The notes below the pieces were generated by a model. It saw only the letters and a program-made list of their open reading frames with translations. It was not told the DNA's origin and did not search any database. From assembly GCF_026151205.1 (NCBI RefSeq), contig NC_087076.1:21508828-21572827 (forward strand): a DNA stretch of 64,000 nucleotides, read 5' to 3'. This document shows positions 10,651 through 22,883 of the stretch, piece by piece. Made by a program: the position numbers and the translations under genes. Each line of letters opens with the position of its first letter. Positions within the stretch are counted from its first letter, which is position 1. This DNA comes from Bolinopsis microptera (lineage: Eukaryota; Ctenophora; Tentaculata; Lobata; Bolinopsidae).

Positions 10651-13012
10651 TAAACAACTTTAAATTGTAATCTTTGTAATTTCTTTGTAATTTCCTTGTA
10701 ATCCTTAGTGTTTTATTGGCAGATAAGTCAGGCCTCAATTTGTCGAGAATTTTTCTCATACTGGGATGCGATTCAATTACATGTGCTTAGTGTAAACAAG
10801 GTATTTATTTACCGGAATCCAAGATTAACCAGTGGTATTTGTTCCAACTAACCCTCGATTTATACCATTAGTCCTTGTAACCTTGTAATCGGGGTATGAC
10901 TGCATTAAAGGTAGGACCTTACAGCAAACATCTTCTACAGAAAGTCACGTTTTATGTGGTAGACACTGTAAAAACCTGTAGGGTTCTTGTAAGACAGAGA
11001 AGTTCGTGTTTTGTTCATTTTAAAAGTTTTGTTGGTTTAAAATATCAGCTATGATAAGTCACATTTCTTGCACAAAACGAGCTTAAAACTGAAAGTTTCG
11101 GGAAAAGAATAGGCCTGCAGGTATATCGGGGTACCTGGCAAAGAGAGGCCCGGTAAAGAGAGGCCCGACACTCCGCAAGCAATACAGACTGTAATGTAAC
11201 TGGTAATATTAAAAATAGATTTAGATGATATTTCATCGAATTAAAGTTTAAACTAAGTTCAGGAAGTCACCGAACAATCGAATCAATGAAATTTTTAAAT
11301 ACTTACTAACCTTCATCTTATTGAATATGGTGTATTATATTTTTATAAGTGATGGTGTCGAGGCACACTCTCGAGGAACGTTTTGATGTTGTGGATTTCA
11401 TATTCTCTCGAATTTTCTGTACATTTCTGTAATTTTCTGTAAGAAATCAACAACGTCAACCCTCATCTTGGCAATACACTCCGCAAGCAATACAGTGGCA
11501 CTTCTATTGCCGGATCAATTAAATTATGATGAAATCGCAAATTGTTAGGAATTTCAAAGGTTCGGAACTTAAAAGGTTTAAAACTTTAAGACGGGAGTTA
11601 CTAACAGTAACATTTAATCAAATCACAGCTGATAATAGCATTCGGCATTTGGTGCAACTTTAGTTGGTTCAGTAAAAATATACGGGGCTATCCAGTGCAA
11701 TAATAATAATATGAATAATGAACCTACAGCTTTCTAACGGATACTCATCTTAAATAACCCATAAAACACTCATGAAAACAACAGAAAACAGTAAACCTTG
11801 CCAGAAAGTAGAAAAACAAGCTGAGAAACATACACGACAAAATCTAACTCACGATTCGACAAGTAACAAAACTATCACGCGCACAACAATGACAGACGTG
11901 ATTTTACATTGCATACTTGTGATCGTAATAAATGATTATTAATAGATAATATTAATAGTTAAACATTTCGTTCTGTACACACTGAAGATGCGAATAATAT
12001 CTTGAAGTCATCTCATGGGATTACGGTTCTTAGTATAAAACACTGTTCACACGGCATAGGCTGTTTTAAGACCACAGTTTTAAATTTTACTGTAATTACT
12101 AAAGTAAATAATAATTACTACCTTACTACAGACTCGCAGGCTGTGAACTTTCACTGCCCAAGAGGAACTACAGGGTTTTACAAGACTCGTGTCCAAATTT
12201 GAAATTATAATTTTTCTATTTTATGAAGGAACAAATTAAATGAAATCGGTTTGGGAATGCTTGTTAGGTCCTACATTTTAGTTATTTCTTGCAAAATCGT
12301 GTCAAATTTTTATTTGACAGAAACATTGCAAATCGCAGTTCTCTTCCTGATACAAGCTCTAGTCGCGCCAGAATGTCAATTCATTTAGCAATGTTACCTT
12401 GTGGATTTGACTGTACTGCAATGACAAGTGATTCCGTTTTAAACGAAATTAGAGAGTCAAGAAATTATCTTGTCTGTCGCCTACACTCTTCTAAAACTCG
12501 CTGCTTTTCTGGATGAATGACAGGAATACTTACTCTCTGTGGGGTGGTCACATGAAGTGGTCGCTGAACCAATCTCAACATAGGTCACATAGATAGGCAA
12601 ATATGCAGATTATGCAAGGTATGTGAATATGCAGATTATGCAAGAAGCGAAGTTAAAATAGTTATTTTTGTACTAAAGGTGCATTACATTACATTAAATT
12701 CCGAAAGGATCGCAGGAGTAAATAGACATACCTCCAAATTTCTAAGCTCGAATTCTTAAGGAGAAAATAATCGAATGACTGCAAAACCGGCAAAACTGTT
12801 TGCAACCCGATAGAACGGGCAGGAAATCTAAAACTTGTAAACTATTTTTGGCCGAAATTTGTTTAAAAACAGAGATGTTAGTAACTGACTTTCACGGGAC
12901 CTTAAATCTTTGTTACTTAGGCCTTAGCAACTAAGCAAGTTAAAAAAGAAACCATCTTTCTTTAAAGGCATATAATGAAACTCACAATTCAAATGTATCT
13001 TTGAAAACATCA
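10651..13012. other. Non-coding region with scattered short repeats
   Basis: No gene recognised. Two copies of ACTCCGCAAGCAATACAG lie near 11169 and 11477. The phrase GGTAAAGAGAGGC near 11150 recurs at 21126. Open frames at 12002-12202 and 12289-12516 are about 70 codons long, match nothing I know and have no clear splice context. Confidence 0.5.
12599..12645 (+). repeat. Two tandem copies of AATATGCAGATTATGCAAG
   Basis: Direct repeat of 19-20 bp with a spacing of about 27 bp. Confidence 0.8.
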
Positions 13013-13113
13013 TTGGCACTAACATCGCACAGGCTTGGCACTAACATCGCACAGGCTTGGCACTAACATCGCACAGGCTTGGCACTAACATCGCACAGGC
13101 TTGGCACTAACAT
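13013..13113 (+). repeat. 22-bp tandem repeat, about 4.6 copies
   Basis: The unit TTGGCACTAACATCGCACAG plus GC is repeated four times perfectly and then partially. Confidence 0.95.
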
Positions 13114-13499
13114 TAAAATCGAAGAATAAGATATTAGAGAGATCACAGTCTGATTGCACTTCACACTATTTGTCATGTATGAACTTATGAAGTGGCGTGA
13201 TGATATTACCGGGCCCGTGAACGACCACGGTAGCTAAATAATGCGAACGTGAGACATGTACGTGAGACATTTAGGAAGCAGGGTGAGAATCAGTCTACAC
13301 TTATGGGGGTATACAAAACTGTCCAACCTCACAGGAAGTTTAGTGACCATCTACTTCTAGCGCACCGTGTCCACACCAACAATTTCTTTGGAGAACACTT
13401 ATATCTGTAATCGAGCATTTCCCGGTTAGAATTCAAGAATCCCCTCCTATGTTCTCACTCTCTGCTTCCTAAATGTAGCTAAATAATGCGAACGTTAAG

Positions 13500-13534
13500 T
13501 GACGTCACTACACGTGGTGTGACGTCACTGTACG
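13500..13534. promoter_or_regulatory. Second CRE/E-box pair
   Basis: Two TGACGTCA palindromes at 13500 and 13520 with a CACGTG between them at 13511. This repeats the unit of the 10.44-kb array 3 kb away. No gene start is recognisable beside it. Confidence 0.4.
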
Positions 13535-14223
13535 TGGTGTGTGCTAAACAACGTTAAGTGAGTAAGTGTAGTAAGTGTAGAGTGTAGACTGATCCAGGTG
13601 ATCTTCACTCTGCTTCCTAAAAGTAAATGTCTCACGTACATTTGCATCATGTGTCTATTATAAGACGTACGGGATATAGTGGTGGTGTGGCTCTCAACTA
13701 TTGGACATTAAGCTGGGGGGGGGGGGGGGGGGGGGGCAATTTGGTTTAAAGTTAAGGATTAATTGACAAAATTTTCATCATTTTTTGGTCAAAATAGGCG
13801 TGGCTTTCAACTACGTGATAATCTCCAATCAGAACGAATGAAGAAAATCTATTTTAGGTTTATATAAGTTGCCATAATTGAAAACTTGAACGATGCATCA
13901 AAATATTCCTGTGGGCACATTTATTTTCACCACCTAAAGCGTGGTTTCAAACAGCTAATAATAAAAGTTACAGAAGACAATGGATTTAAAATTTAAATGA
14001 ATTATTAATGACTTGTAATGACCAACTAATAAAAATCATCCAGTCATCCTATTTTTAGAGACAATTAGGTTCGACAATAAAATTATCGAAGGAAATTTCC
14101 ATAATCGTAAGCAAATGAAGAGATCTGTAATTTTACTGACCTAAACGTAGTAGACTTAGCTGATGACTTTTGTCGAGGAGGACGTTAAGATGAGCTATCC
14201 GTATAATGGAAGTTCACACTCCT

Positions 14224-14302
14224 GAATATACTCCGCAAGCAATCCAACCTGAATATACTCCGCAAGCAATCCAACGGCCAACCTCAATATACTCCGCAAG
14301 AA
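14224..14302 (+). repeat. Three tandem copies of an ATACTCCGCAAGCAATCC unit
   Basis: The word ACTCCGCAAGCAAT (one copy AGAAAT) occurs three times with spacing of 27-30 bp. It belongs to a motif dispersed on both strands between 11 and 21 kb. Confidence 0.85.
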
Positions 14303-14309
14303 ATCCTGC

Positions 14310-16440
14310 CAGCCTGGACTCTCAAGGAAAATAAAACGAAGGCTCAGGATAAGCGGTACTGTTTGAGTGGGAGGAGGATTCACCAGTTACGGGCTATGAT
14401 CTGGATCTTAGCAAATAGCTTATCCAGCTCAGACTTTGAAGGTGCAGAGATATTTGCACGATTATTTCTTGGAGTATTTAGCTTAGAACGTTATCGCTAA
14501 GTCATTAGGAACCCACGCACCATTCTCTTGCCTTGCGGAGTTAAACGATCGTTCTAAAAACGAAAAGCTTTTTGTCTGAAAATACAGCGGCCGACCAACC
14601 TGGGCTCTCAATGAGAACAATGAGAAGGCTCACGATTAGCAGTTTCATTTGAGCAGAGGGAAGGATTCGCCTGCCGGTTACACAGTCCCAACTATTGTGT
14701 TACTATGGTAACCAGTACATTTGTTACTATTGAGATGAGCGTCATCTACATGAAACATGTTAGAAACCGGTTTAACAAATACATCCTGGAGTAGGAAAAT
14801 AATTAAGCAAATGAAAATTAATCGGAAATTTAGATTTCAGGTTACTGACCCAGAGAATGCCTTCATGTGGGGAAGCAAAAGTAGACTGTGTATATTAATT
14901 TATTATACTAGACTTTCTCTACTCTAACATTTAGGAAACATAATAATATTAAAGCCAATCCCGCCGGTTGAACGGTCTTACTTTAGGTACTTACTTTAGG
15001 CACCAATAAATCTCCTAAGTAACTGCAAGCGCTCAGGGTTGCCATGATAACTATATATACAGGGTTGCCTGGGTAACTGCAAGCGCTCGCCACTTGTTTG
15101 TTAGAGTAGACATGAATAGTAGTCAGTAGACAGCGAAAGTAAACAGCACGAGTAGGCTGTATTGCTTGCGGAGTAGGTTGTGTAAACTATATAAAACTTT
15201 GCTATAGGACACGTAATGTCTTATTTTACAAATGTTTGCGGAGTGTATTTTGCAAATGTAGATCTCGAAACTCAGAAATACTACAAAAACAAAACAAAAC
15301 AAACAAACAAACAAACGAAATGTTCCGAAAATAACTAACGATGAATCAAGCGCAGTAATGTAAAACCAACTAGCGTTCTGATTACCCAGTTTATCTAAGC
15401 TGTTCTGATTAGATCCCTGCCGTGATACGTGATTGTTCTGAGGGCCAATCACCATGGAGACAATGATGCCCCCTCCTTGTCCCCATGGTGATTGGGTCCT
15501 ATAATGGTCACGTGATACGTGTAAACCAATCAGCATCGAGCAGTATTAGCCACGTGATCACAGTCAGACAAGGTTCACTAAATGCGAGTAGCTCCCTGAT
15601 ACTTCTTTATCAAACCTCATCTCGGATTAGTTAGGATACAAAGGAGAATCCAAGAGAATAATACACGGTGACGAGTATGGTGTATTTTTATGTTTAATGT
15701 TTTATTTTTAACGGCAAAACTCGTGCGATATCTAAACCAGGGCTAAGAATTAACACTTATCAACATTATTTAAATATCTAAACCAGGGCTAAGAATTAAT
15801 CAAAATTAATTAAATAAATAAACAAGGGTTGAGATCGGAAGTTGAGAAAATTTATTTAAGATTATACTAAACTACAATTCTCTGTCTCTACAGAAAAAGA
15901 GCTGTAAACCAACAAAGCCACTTTGAATCATGAGGCTTCGCTTAAAGGGATCATGAAGTGTCCCCGACTTAATCGTCAAAACATTTCACATATACTATCA
16001 CATAGAAACACTAATATAACAATAGGGCTCGGAATTCCCAGATTCGTAACTTAATTATGTGACGTGAAATCGATACAGGAAGATCGCCCTAATTTGTTGG
16101 ATAGTGGCTAACTGTCAGACACCGCAATAGAAACAGTGTTAAAATGCACATTTTTATTCATGTGCTGTGGCGCCAATTTAATTGATAAAATCTTCAAATT
16201 AACGACACTTGATGGATTTGACTTTTATCTTTCGAAAATTGTGGTTGTATAATGTGCATAATATACACAAGCATCAAATAATTGTCTTATAAGTTTACGT
16301 ACTGCTGTGTAATGTTGTAGGAAGAAAAACATTCAATTACCAAACGCTAAATAACAATACACGTTAGAAAGAACCTATTACTTAAAATAACCTTAAATTA
16401 TAAATAGTTTTTTCTTGATACAAACATTTACTTGTTAAGT
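14310..16440. other. Non-coding region with one inverted repeat
   Basis: No convincing gene. A 13-bp perfect inverted repeat (CCAATCACCATGG at 15445-15457, complement at 15483-15495) has a 25-nt loop. The minus-strand open frame over 15123-15536 has skewed composition from AAAC repeats and is probably chance. A minus-strand copy of the CTCCGCAAGCAAT motif is at about 15158-15176. Confidence 0.55.
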
Positions 16441-16686
16441 TCATGGCAAAATATGTCCATCATCGGTTCCGATACTGATAAAACCCGTATACCTTGATCC
16501 ATCTGTGTTTGGAAACTTTTCCCGGATCGCCGACACAACACATGATGGAAGTACGTATCGAACCTTTCTATCCAATTGCAAAGCTTGAGCTACTATACTC
16601 TGAAAACACGTGCCGCAGTCGACAACAAACGCGAAAATTTGTAACAGCTCTGACTTAGTTATTAATTCTTTAATTGGAAGATAAGA
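16441..16686 (-). CDS. Terminal exon with P2X7-C-terminal-like domain
   Basis: The minus strand reads 81 codons and then a stop at 16443-16441. The C-terminal part, VRYVLPSCVVSAIREKFPN followed shortly by YTGF, matches the signature of the P2X7 C-terminal cysteine-rich domain family (R-x-IPSC-V-x-IR-x-FP, then Y-x-GF). That domain ends P2X7 receptors and also occurs in many unrelated invertebrate and fish proteins, some linked to mobile elements. Upstream Cys residues (DCGTC) are present. A candidate 3' splice acceptor (TAAAAG) lies at 16687-16692, and an in-frame stop just beyond it supports an exon boundary there. Earlier exons should lie at higher coordinates. No P2X channel segment is visible in the window, so the protein is probably not a P2X receptor. 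Confidence 0.6.
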   Translation of the reverse strand, partial: SYLPIKELITKSELLQIFAFVVDCGTCFQSIVAQALQLDRKVRYVLPSCVVSAIREKFPNTDGSRYTGFISIGTDDGHILP

Positions 16687-17016
16687 CTTTTATCTACGGG
16701 GTACAGACTACGGATACATATGTTAGGTTCGTGTTTACACATTACACGTTATTCAAGAAAGCACACATTCGCAAGCTTTAAAATACAAAGACCGTACAGA
16801 ACGAAAGTAAACAAATTGAACACTGATCGTGCTACATTCAAATTCCATAAAGTGAGCTGTCTTTAATTGCTTGTAGGAACTAGATTAATCGCTGTACACC
16901 AAATTTAGGAAGATATGTGAAATATAATGGTTTAAACCTGATGGTAATCTTGTCCGTTCAACAAAAAAACCAACAGAAAACTTGTTATGGACAATTAAAA
17001 TCAGGCGTTTTTACAC

Positions 17017-17202
17017 ATGTCGTATATGCTCTCCCGTCACCTAGCCACTACTTGGAAAAATGTAATTGATATACCCCATATTATCTCAGCTTGTGAAGCA
17101 ATTACGACGGAGCTATTTTGGGATTGTGGCAGAATTACTAAGCCTAGCTCACTACCCAAGTTTCGAGAATTTTTGAAGAATTCGCAAATTGACACTTCAT
17201 GA
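17017..17202 (+). other. Open frame of unclear status
   Basis: A 61-codon plus-strand frame with balanced codon composition. The opposite strand is also open across much of the same interval and would lie between two other minus-strand open segments. I cannot decide which strand, if either, is coding. Confidence 0.2.
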
Positions 17203-17534
17203 TCTCTTTAAGAGTGAGTTCGATTGGTCTCGTTACATAGTGAGGCTCGAGTGTAACAAACTTAATAATGAATATTATATTAATAGCATCATGGAACAAT
17301 ATAACAGGAACAGTAAGGCACGAGATGCTCCGTTATTCTGATACGAGGTGGTCATTGTGAACAGGTAGTCGTTAAGTCATTTATTGAGTATTTTGTAATG
17401 GATGGAAACGTTGTCCACACCATAGCTTCATTACATGTAGAATTTGTTTCACTTCTAAATAAAACACTCTGACGCAGAGGATGAACATCAGCATTACAAA
17501 TTACGCTGCATTCTTAAAGCATTCTCGTAGATTG

Positions 17535-17974
17535 CTATCTGGTACTTAATTCAAGGTTAAAATCAGGAAATCTAACGGTATCATGCATATCAATAGCTCG
17601 AATTTTAGGAGACGTAGAAAATTTGATCCACCAAATTTCCATTCCGGACATTTCAAAATCTATAATACTAATAATTCTATACAATCTGATAAAGGTTAGG
17701 CTGGTTATCTTAAAGATCATCACAAGTTCAACCTATGAAACTCTGACGGAAGCCGACTAGAAATTAATCTTAGTATCTCAATATCAGCTCTGCAGACTAA
17801 ACAGCTGAGAAAAATAGCAACTTCAACTTGTTTTCTCTTATCTGTGGCTGACGTTAAAATACTCGAAAACAAAACCGCAACAGCAGCAACAGCTTTGCTC
17901 ACGAAACATAGGCCATTGTTTCGATCCCAAGGTTTGCGGGACCTAACACTTCTATAGTCAAAAGATCTGCACAT
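17535..17974 (-). other. Possible minus-strand exon(s), unidentified
   Basis: Two adjoining minus-strand frames (17974-17720 and 17723-17535) together give about 145 codons with one frame change near 17722. The first contains DKRKQVEVAIFLSCLVCR, the second EMSGMEIWWIKFSTSPKIR. They lie upstream, in the minus sense, of the P2X7-C-like exon, so they could be parts of the same gene or a decayed element. I do not recognise a family. Confidence 0.25.
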
Positions 17975-18502
17975 TTGAGGAAATCTTCTCGATCTGTGCG
18001 TTCCTTACCTTGTAATTACAGTGTTCCTTACCTCCTTACCCTGTTGCTGTACCTGCAGTCAAAGTAAGGCAGCTTTATGCTCATGTTTAAAATACAATAA
18101 TACCTTGGCTGTTGAGTGGTACGGGCGATAATGCCTGACGCTTTAGCGGAGGGCGAGCCCGACACGATAACTAAGCCAATATATTATTTGTTATAATTTT
18201 TTCCGGTTCTGGATGAAACAATGTGTAATGTAATACGTGCGCTGATACAATATAGTGCGCGACTGTTATTTGTTTTGAAACTCCCGCCAGCCAGTCTGAG
18301 GTGACTCGTAGTCTGTCCTCATAAAGTCATAAAAACTCTTGTAAAACTTGCGGGAAATTATCGGTTACCAGTGTCCACGACTTTTCGGGGAAATAATTCC
18401 CGGAAAATAATATAATTGCGATATTAGAAGTGTGAAATAGATGATATAATAATATGTAATAGTCATATGTTACATGGATCATCTAATGTGACTTTAGCAG
18501 CG

Positions 18503-18570
18503 AGAAAAACTAAAACTGGAGCAGTGAGCAACACTAAAACTGGAGCAGTGAGCAACACTAAAACTGGAGC
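18503..18570 (+). repeat. 24-bp tandem repeat, about 2.7 copies
   Basis: Unit GGAGCAGTGAGCAACACTAA plus AACT, with a diverged first copy. Confidence 0.9.
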
Positions 18571-18838
18571 GATAAACAAACAGTGACTTTAAAGAGTAGA
18601 CCTGGCAGGGAGCCAACACATTAGCAAACGTCTACAGCCCACAAAAGTAAACAAATAAATAAACGGAGAGTGTACTGCGGGCAGTGCGGCGACACACGGC
18701 TAGCAGGACGCCGGACGGAGTACGGACCTAAACGGAGGGTAATTAGGATACAAAGATCAGTTATCTACAGTCTACACTGTTAGTTCCTATAACACAAGAG
18801 GATGGTGTTTTACTTGCTTCAAATAACAATAAGCGATG

Positions 18839-18885
18839 ATTCGGAGTAGCCTCTACGATCTTAGATTGTAGAGGCTACTCCGAAT
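18839..18885. repeat. Perfect 18-bp inverted repeat (hairpin)
   Basis: ATTCGGAGTAGCCTCTAC at 18839-18856 and its exact complement at 18868-18885 are separated by an 11-nt loop. It could fold into an 18-bp perfect hairpin. It stands alone in non-repetitive sequence. Confidence 0.9.
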
Positions 18886-19124
18886 TGTCAATCCACCTCA
18901 TATAGCCTATACATATCAATAATCAATATATTACTGAGAGCGATTACAAATAAACATCAGGACTCCGTGTAGTAGTGGTAAATATTGCTCTACTGGTTAG
19001 TTCTCATGGATAGTTGGTTATTAAACGTCACACGAGACACGAGTCCTACATGTCAACATTTCGATAGCACCGAGGAGGGGCACGTGACGTGTAGACGCAC
19101 ATAACATGCAATTAAAACATACAT

Positions 19125-19605
19125 TAAAACGTACATTTCACTGGAAAAACATACGTAAAAACGAACATTTCACTAGAGAAACATACTTAAAAACGTACAT
19201 TTCACTGGAGAAAAATACATAAAAAAGCACATTTCACTGGAGAAACATATATTGAAACGTACATTTCACTGGAGAAACTTACATTAAAAGTTACATTTCA
19301 CTGGAGAAACTTACTTAAAAACGTACATTTGACTGGAGAAACATACATAAAAAAGCACATTTCACTGGAGAAACATATATTCAAAACGTACATTTCACTG
19401 GAGAAACTTACATTAAAACTTACATTTCACTGGAGAAACATACATTACAACGTAGATTTCACTGGAGAAACATACTTAAAAACGTACATTTCACTGGAAA
19501 AACGTATATTATAATTAAAACGCACATTTGACTGGAGAAAAATACTTAAAAACGTACATTTCACTGGAGAAACATATACATTAAAACATTCATTTCACTG
19601 GATAG
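19125..19605 (+). repeat. About 32-bp minisatellite, some 15 diverged copies
   Basis: The unit contains ACGTACATTTCACTGGAGAA, then ACATACTTAAAA. Copies differ by substitutions and small indels, so this array is older than the satellites at 2, 23 and 41 kb. Confidence 0.92.
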
Positions 19606-20159
19606 GACATTGACCAATAATCGAGACTTTAAAGACCATGGAGAACAACTCGGAGCAGGACAGATGATAATGTCGCCATTAGAACATAACGTGTCCTATA
19701 AGAGAGTCTTATAGTTTACACAGCAATTACACTCAACATCCTGCTCTCTCGTATAGCTCACTACAAAGACTTGTTCTTATGTTGGAGCTAGGACCTGAAG
19801 TTGTAGAGGACAATGCTATTGTTGGGGGCGTGCTGACCTCTGTTTACTCGAGTAAAACAGACTATTACTCGAGATGTCTTATACAAATATCCACAAAAAC
19901 AAACGCAAACTAAACCGCAGCTATCGCAAAATGAAGAGTGTTTTAACGATACGAGGGATGAAGGGTCGAGAAAATAAAAACAATGTTATAAACCTTTACT
20001 AGTTGATAAAACCGAATTGTGAGTATCTGGAATCAGAATACCACACATACAAAATAAACACATCCGCGTGTAAACCACAGGATGTGTTTGTTTAAGGAGT
20101 TAGGGTAACCGTCCCAATTAATACCTTAACGCACAGTTTAGTTAGGGATGCGCGCCACA

Positions 20160-20240
20160 TACACCACGTGCCACATACATCACGTGCCACATAGGTACAC
20201 CACGTGACCACGTGACCTAGTTATCTGTAGTCACGTGGTA
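20160..20240. promoter_or_regulatory. Cluster of CACGTG E-box palindromes
   Basis: Five CACGTG hexamers occur within about 80 bp, several as CCACGTGACC or TCACGTGCC. The sites are direct reading. A regulatory role (bHLH-zip factors bind this hexamer) is inference. Confidence 0.3.
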
Positions 20241-21865
20241 CGAAAGTCCTGTCTGTAGTGTTTAATAGACATGGGACCGTGCGAACTGGGCTGAAAAGCT
20301 GACTGACTGCGAGAGTATCATCACAAGACAACCATACATTGGTTGCCATGACTACACTCTACTTACTAGACACGATCTGGAAAGCAGTTCAGAAATTACA
20401 CCCAGCCTATAAGATAGTGAAGTAGATACTTGAAGTAGGCTCTCAGTGTAGAAATAAAAGGAGCCACGTGCCATCAGGAGTTGCATGCACCCTTATATGG
20501 GCATCACGTGGTTTAGCACACTCCGACCCGCGCAGAAGATTGCTAATAACAAAAGTGTAAATGTCGACTAGGCCATGATACGTAATATTATAACTTAAAC
20601 ATCTTACCTAGATATAATGGTTCACAACTCTCTGACACATAAGAACTATCCCAGGAAGTGGCCGTGATCTTATCGTGATTTAATTAATAAATTAGTAATA
20701 AAGTTAGTATTGCTGTATGACCGAGCTCTTGGTCGGGTACGGTAGAGTAAGCTCAGCTGTATAACTTTTAAAATAAAATACTCGGTAATTGTAAAAATAG
20801 TTTTAAAATGAAAGGTTCTTATTTGAAAAAGTTTGATAGTGAAGCTGCTCTTACAAGAAAACAATTGTGAAAATTATTACAATAACAATCGGGTGCGCTC
20901 AGACTAAACTACTACAGAAAAGGCCCACTAATATCAGAAGCATTTTAAAACGTGATATTTTGAGGTTTAAAAAATAATCTACCTGTAATACCGCTAGTAA
21001 AATCTATAACTGGTTCGATTCGATTATAAATAGCGGAAGCACGCGAGAAAAAGGTCGAGCGATTAAAATTAATGATATTAACAAAACCCCATTAAAGAAC
21101 ATGCCCTAAACCCTTCCTAGAGCGCGGTAAAGAGAGGCACTAGAGGGAGCGGGAATATCAAACCCCTTCCTAGAAGTAGATAGCTTGCGGAGTAAAACAC
21201 TAAGGGAGTAGGTGGGTATGTGACTTTCAGATCTCCTAAAGGAAGGAGCAAGGAAGAGTGAAGTATTGTCTGGACCTGGTGTTTATTTAGTCCGGAATGT
21301 CAGTATGTAATAATATAACCAGATCAGGGAAATATGACCGGCACGCCAGTGATTCGTCCGAGAGCCGCCTCCCAGTCTCAAGTAAAGGGTAAAATAGCAG
21401 TATTATTATGGGTAGTAGTAGTACTCACTACTAGGTCCCAGCAAATATATTCACAAATATGCAAAGGATTCCGGTGTCCGGGAAGCTAGCTACTAATAGT
21501 GTAAAAGTGTAGGAAGAGAAAAGGCCGGACACACACAAAGGAGGTAAGATCACCACTTTGCAAGCACAAAGTCCAACCTGTCACGTGACCGCTAACATGA
21601 CGTGCAGCACGTAATGCAGTGTGAGAGTGTGCTAGACCACGTGATGCCCTTATAAGGAGTGTGTGAGTGTTTGCAAATATTTCTAATGTCACGTGACCTC
21701 ATGTGTGCTGCTGCAGCTCTACCCTCTAACAATAGGGGTAGAGCGAAGGCTGCTTAGCAGGGACAAATATGTTGCAACTATGATTATAAACACGTACGTC
21801 CAGTTTACAACGGTTAATTATACATTCCTCCGATGATACGATCTGAGGGACAAAAGTCACGCAGA
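20241..21865. other. Non-coding region
   Basis: No gene recognised. It has more CACGTG sites (near 20466, 20506, 21580, 21636, 21690) and a TAGCTTGCGGAGTA motif near 21181 related to the dispersed CTCCGCAAGC word. Confidence 0.5.
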
Positions 21866-22365
21866 CTAAGAGCGTACTAAGAGCTAACTAAGAGCTCACT
21901 AGGAGCTGACTAAGAACTAACTAAGAGCTTATTAAGAACTAACTAAGAGCTTAATAAGAGCTGACTAAGAGTTAACTGAGAGCTAACTAAGAGCTTACTA
22001 AGAGCTAACTAAGAGTTAACTGAGAGCTAACTAAGAGCTTACTAAGAGCTAACTAGGAGCTGACTAAGAGCTAACTAGGAGCTAACTAAGAGCTAACTAA
22101 GAGCTAACTAAGAGCTGACTAAGAGCTAACTAGGAGCTGACTTAGAGCTAACTAGGAGCTAACTAAGAGCTAACTAAGAGCTTACTAAGAGCTTAATAAG
22201 AGCTAACTGAGAGTTAACTGAGAGCTAACTAAGAACTAACTAAGAGCTTAATAAGAGCTAACTAAGAGTTAACTGAGAGCTTACTAAGAGCTAACTAAGA
22301 GCTAACTAAGAGCTTACTAAGACCTAACTGAGAGCTAACTAGAGTTAGCTAAGAGCTAACTAGTG
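21866..22365 (+). repeat. 11-bp minisatellite (AGAGCTAACTA)n, about 45 copies
   Basis: Consensus AGAGCTAACTA. Common variants are CTTACTA, CTGACTA and GGAGCTAACTA, with TTAACTGAG units recurring. Period is about 11 bp throughout. Confidence 0.95.
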
Positions 22366-22883
22366 AAGTGTACACGATATCGCATTGTTTTTGTTGTCTA
22401 CAGTCTTCGCTAAACGGCTAACCGCATATTTATATTAATAAGATGTTTTTATAGTTTCATAATAATGGGTTACATGCCAGGCTATATAGTTTCATGAGAA
22501 AACGGAAAACTGATGCTGCGACTGCAAACCTTAGGATATACCCTTATTATTATAGTGTAGACTGTAGGGTGTGTAAGCTATTAACCTGTTAACTTGCAAC
22601 AATATACTTGCAACTTAGTAAACAAACGAGGACCCAGCCTCGTAACCTTTAGTCAAACACTTATTCAGCTTGGTGATAGCTTGCTCACTGATCTATACTA
22701 TATATTATATTCTATAAGCTTTCACTTTAAAGAGACAGAACCATAAAAGGAGCCACGATTAACCAAAGTTAAATCTATCTATTAACTCTATCTATTAGCT
22801 ATATCTGTGTATTAACAAGATGAGCCCAGAGCTTCCTTGCCGATCAGCTCGCTATCATAAAGTACTAATTGCCCATTATGAAT
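22366..22883. other. Non-coding spacer between two satellites
   Basis: AT-rich sequence with no recognisable feature. Confidence 0.5.

Noticed and set aside
15123-15536. 137-codon minus-strand frame
   Set aside because: Composition is driven by AAAC repeats and an inverted repeat; no motif or splice context.
21000-21030. tRNA B-box-like GGTTCGATTCG
   Set aside because: No cloverleaf or A-box found at the right distance. No convincing tRNA was seen anywhere in the window.
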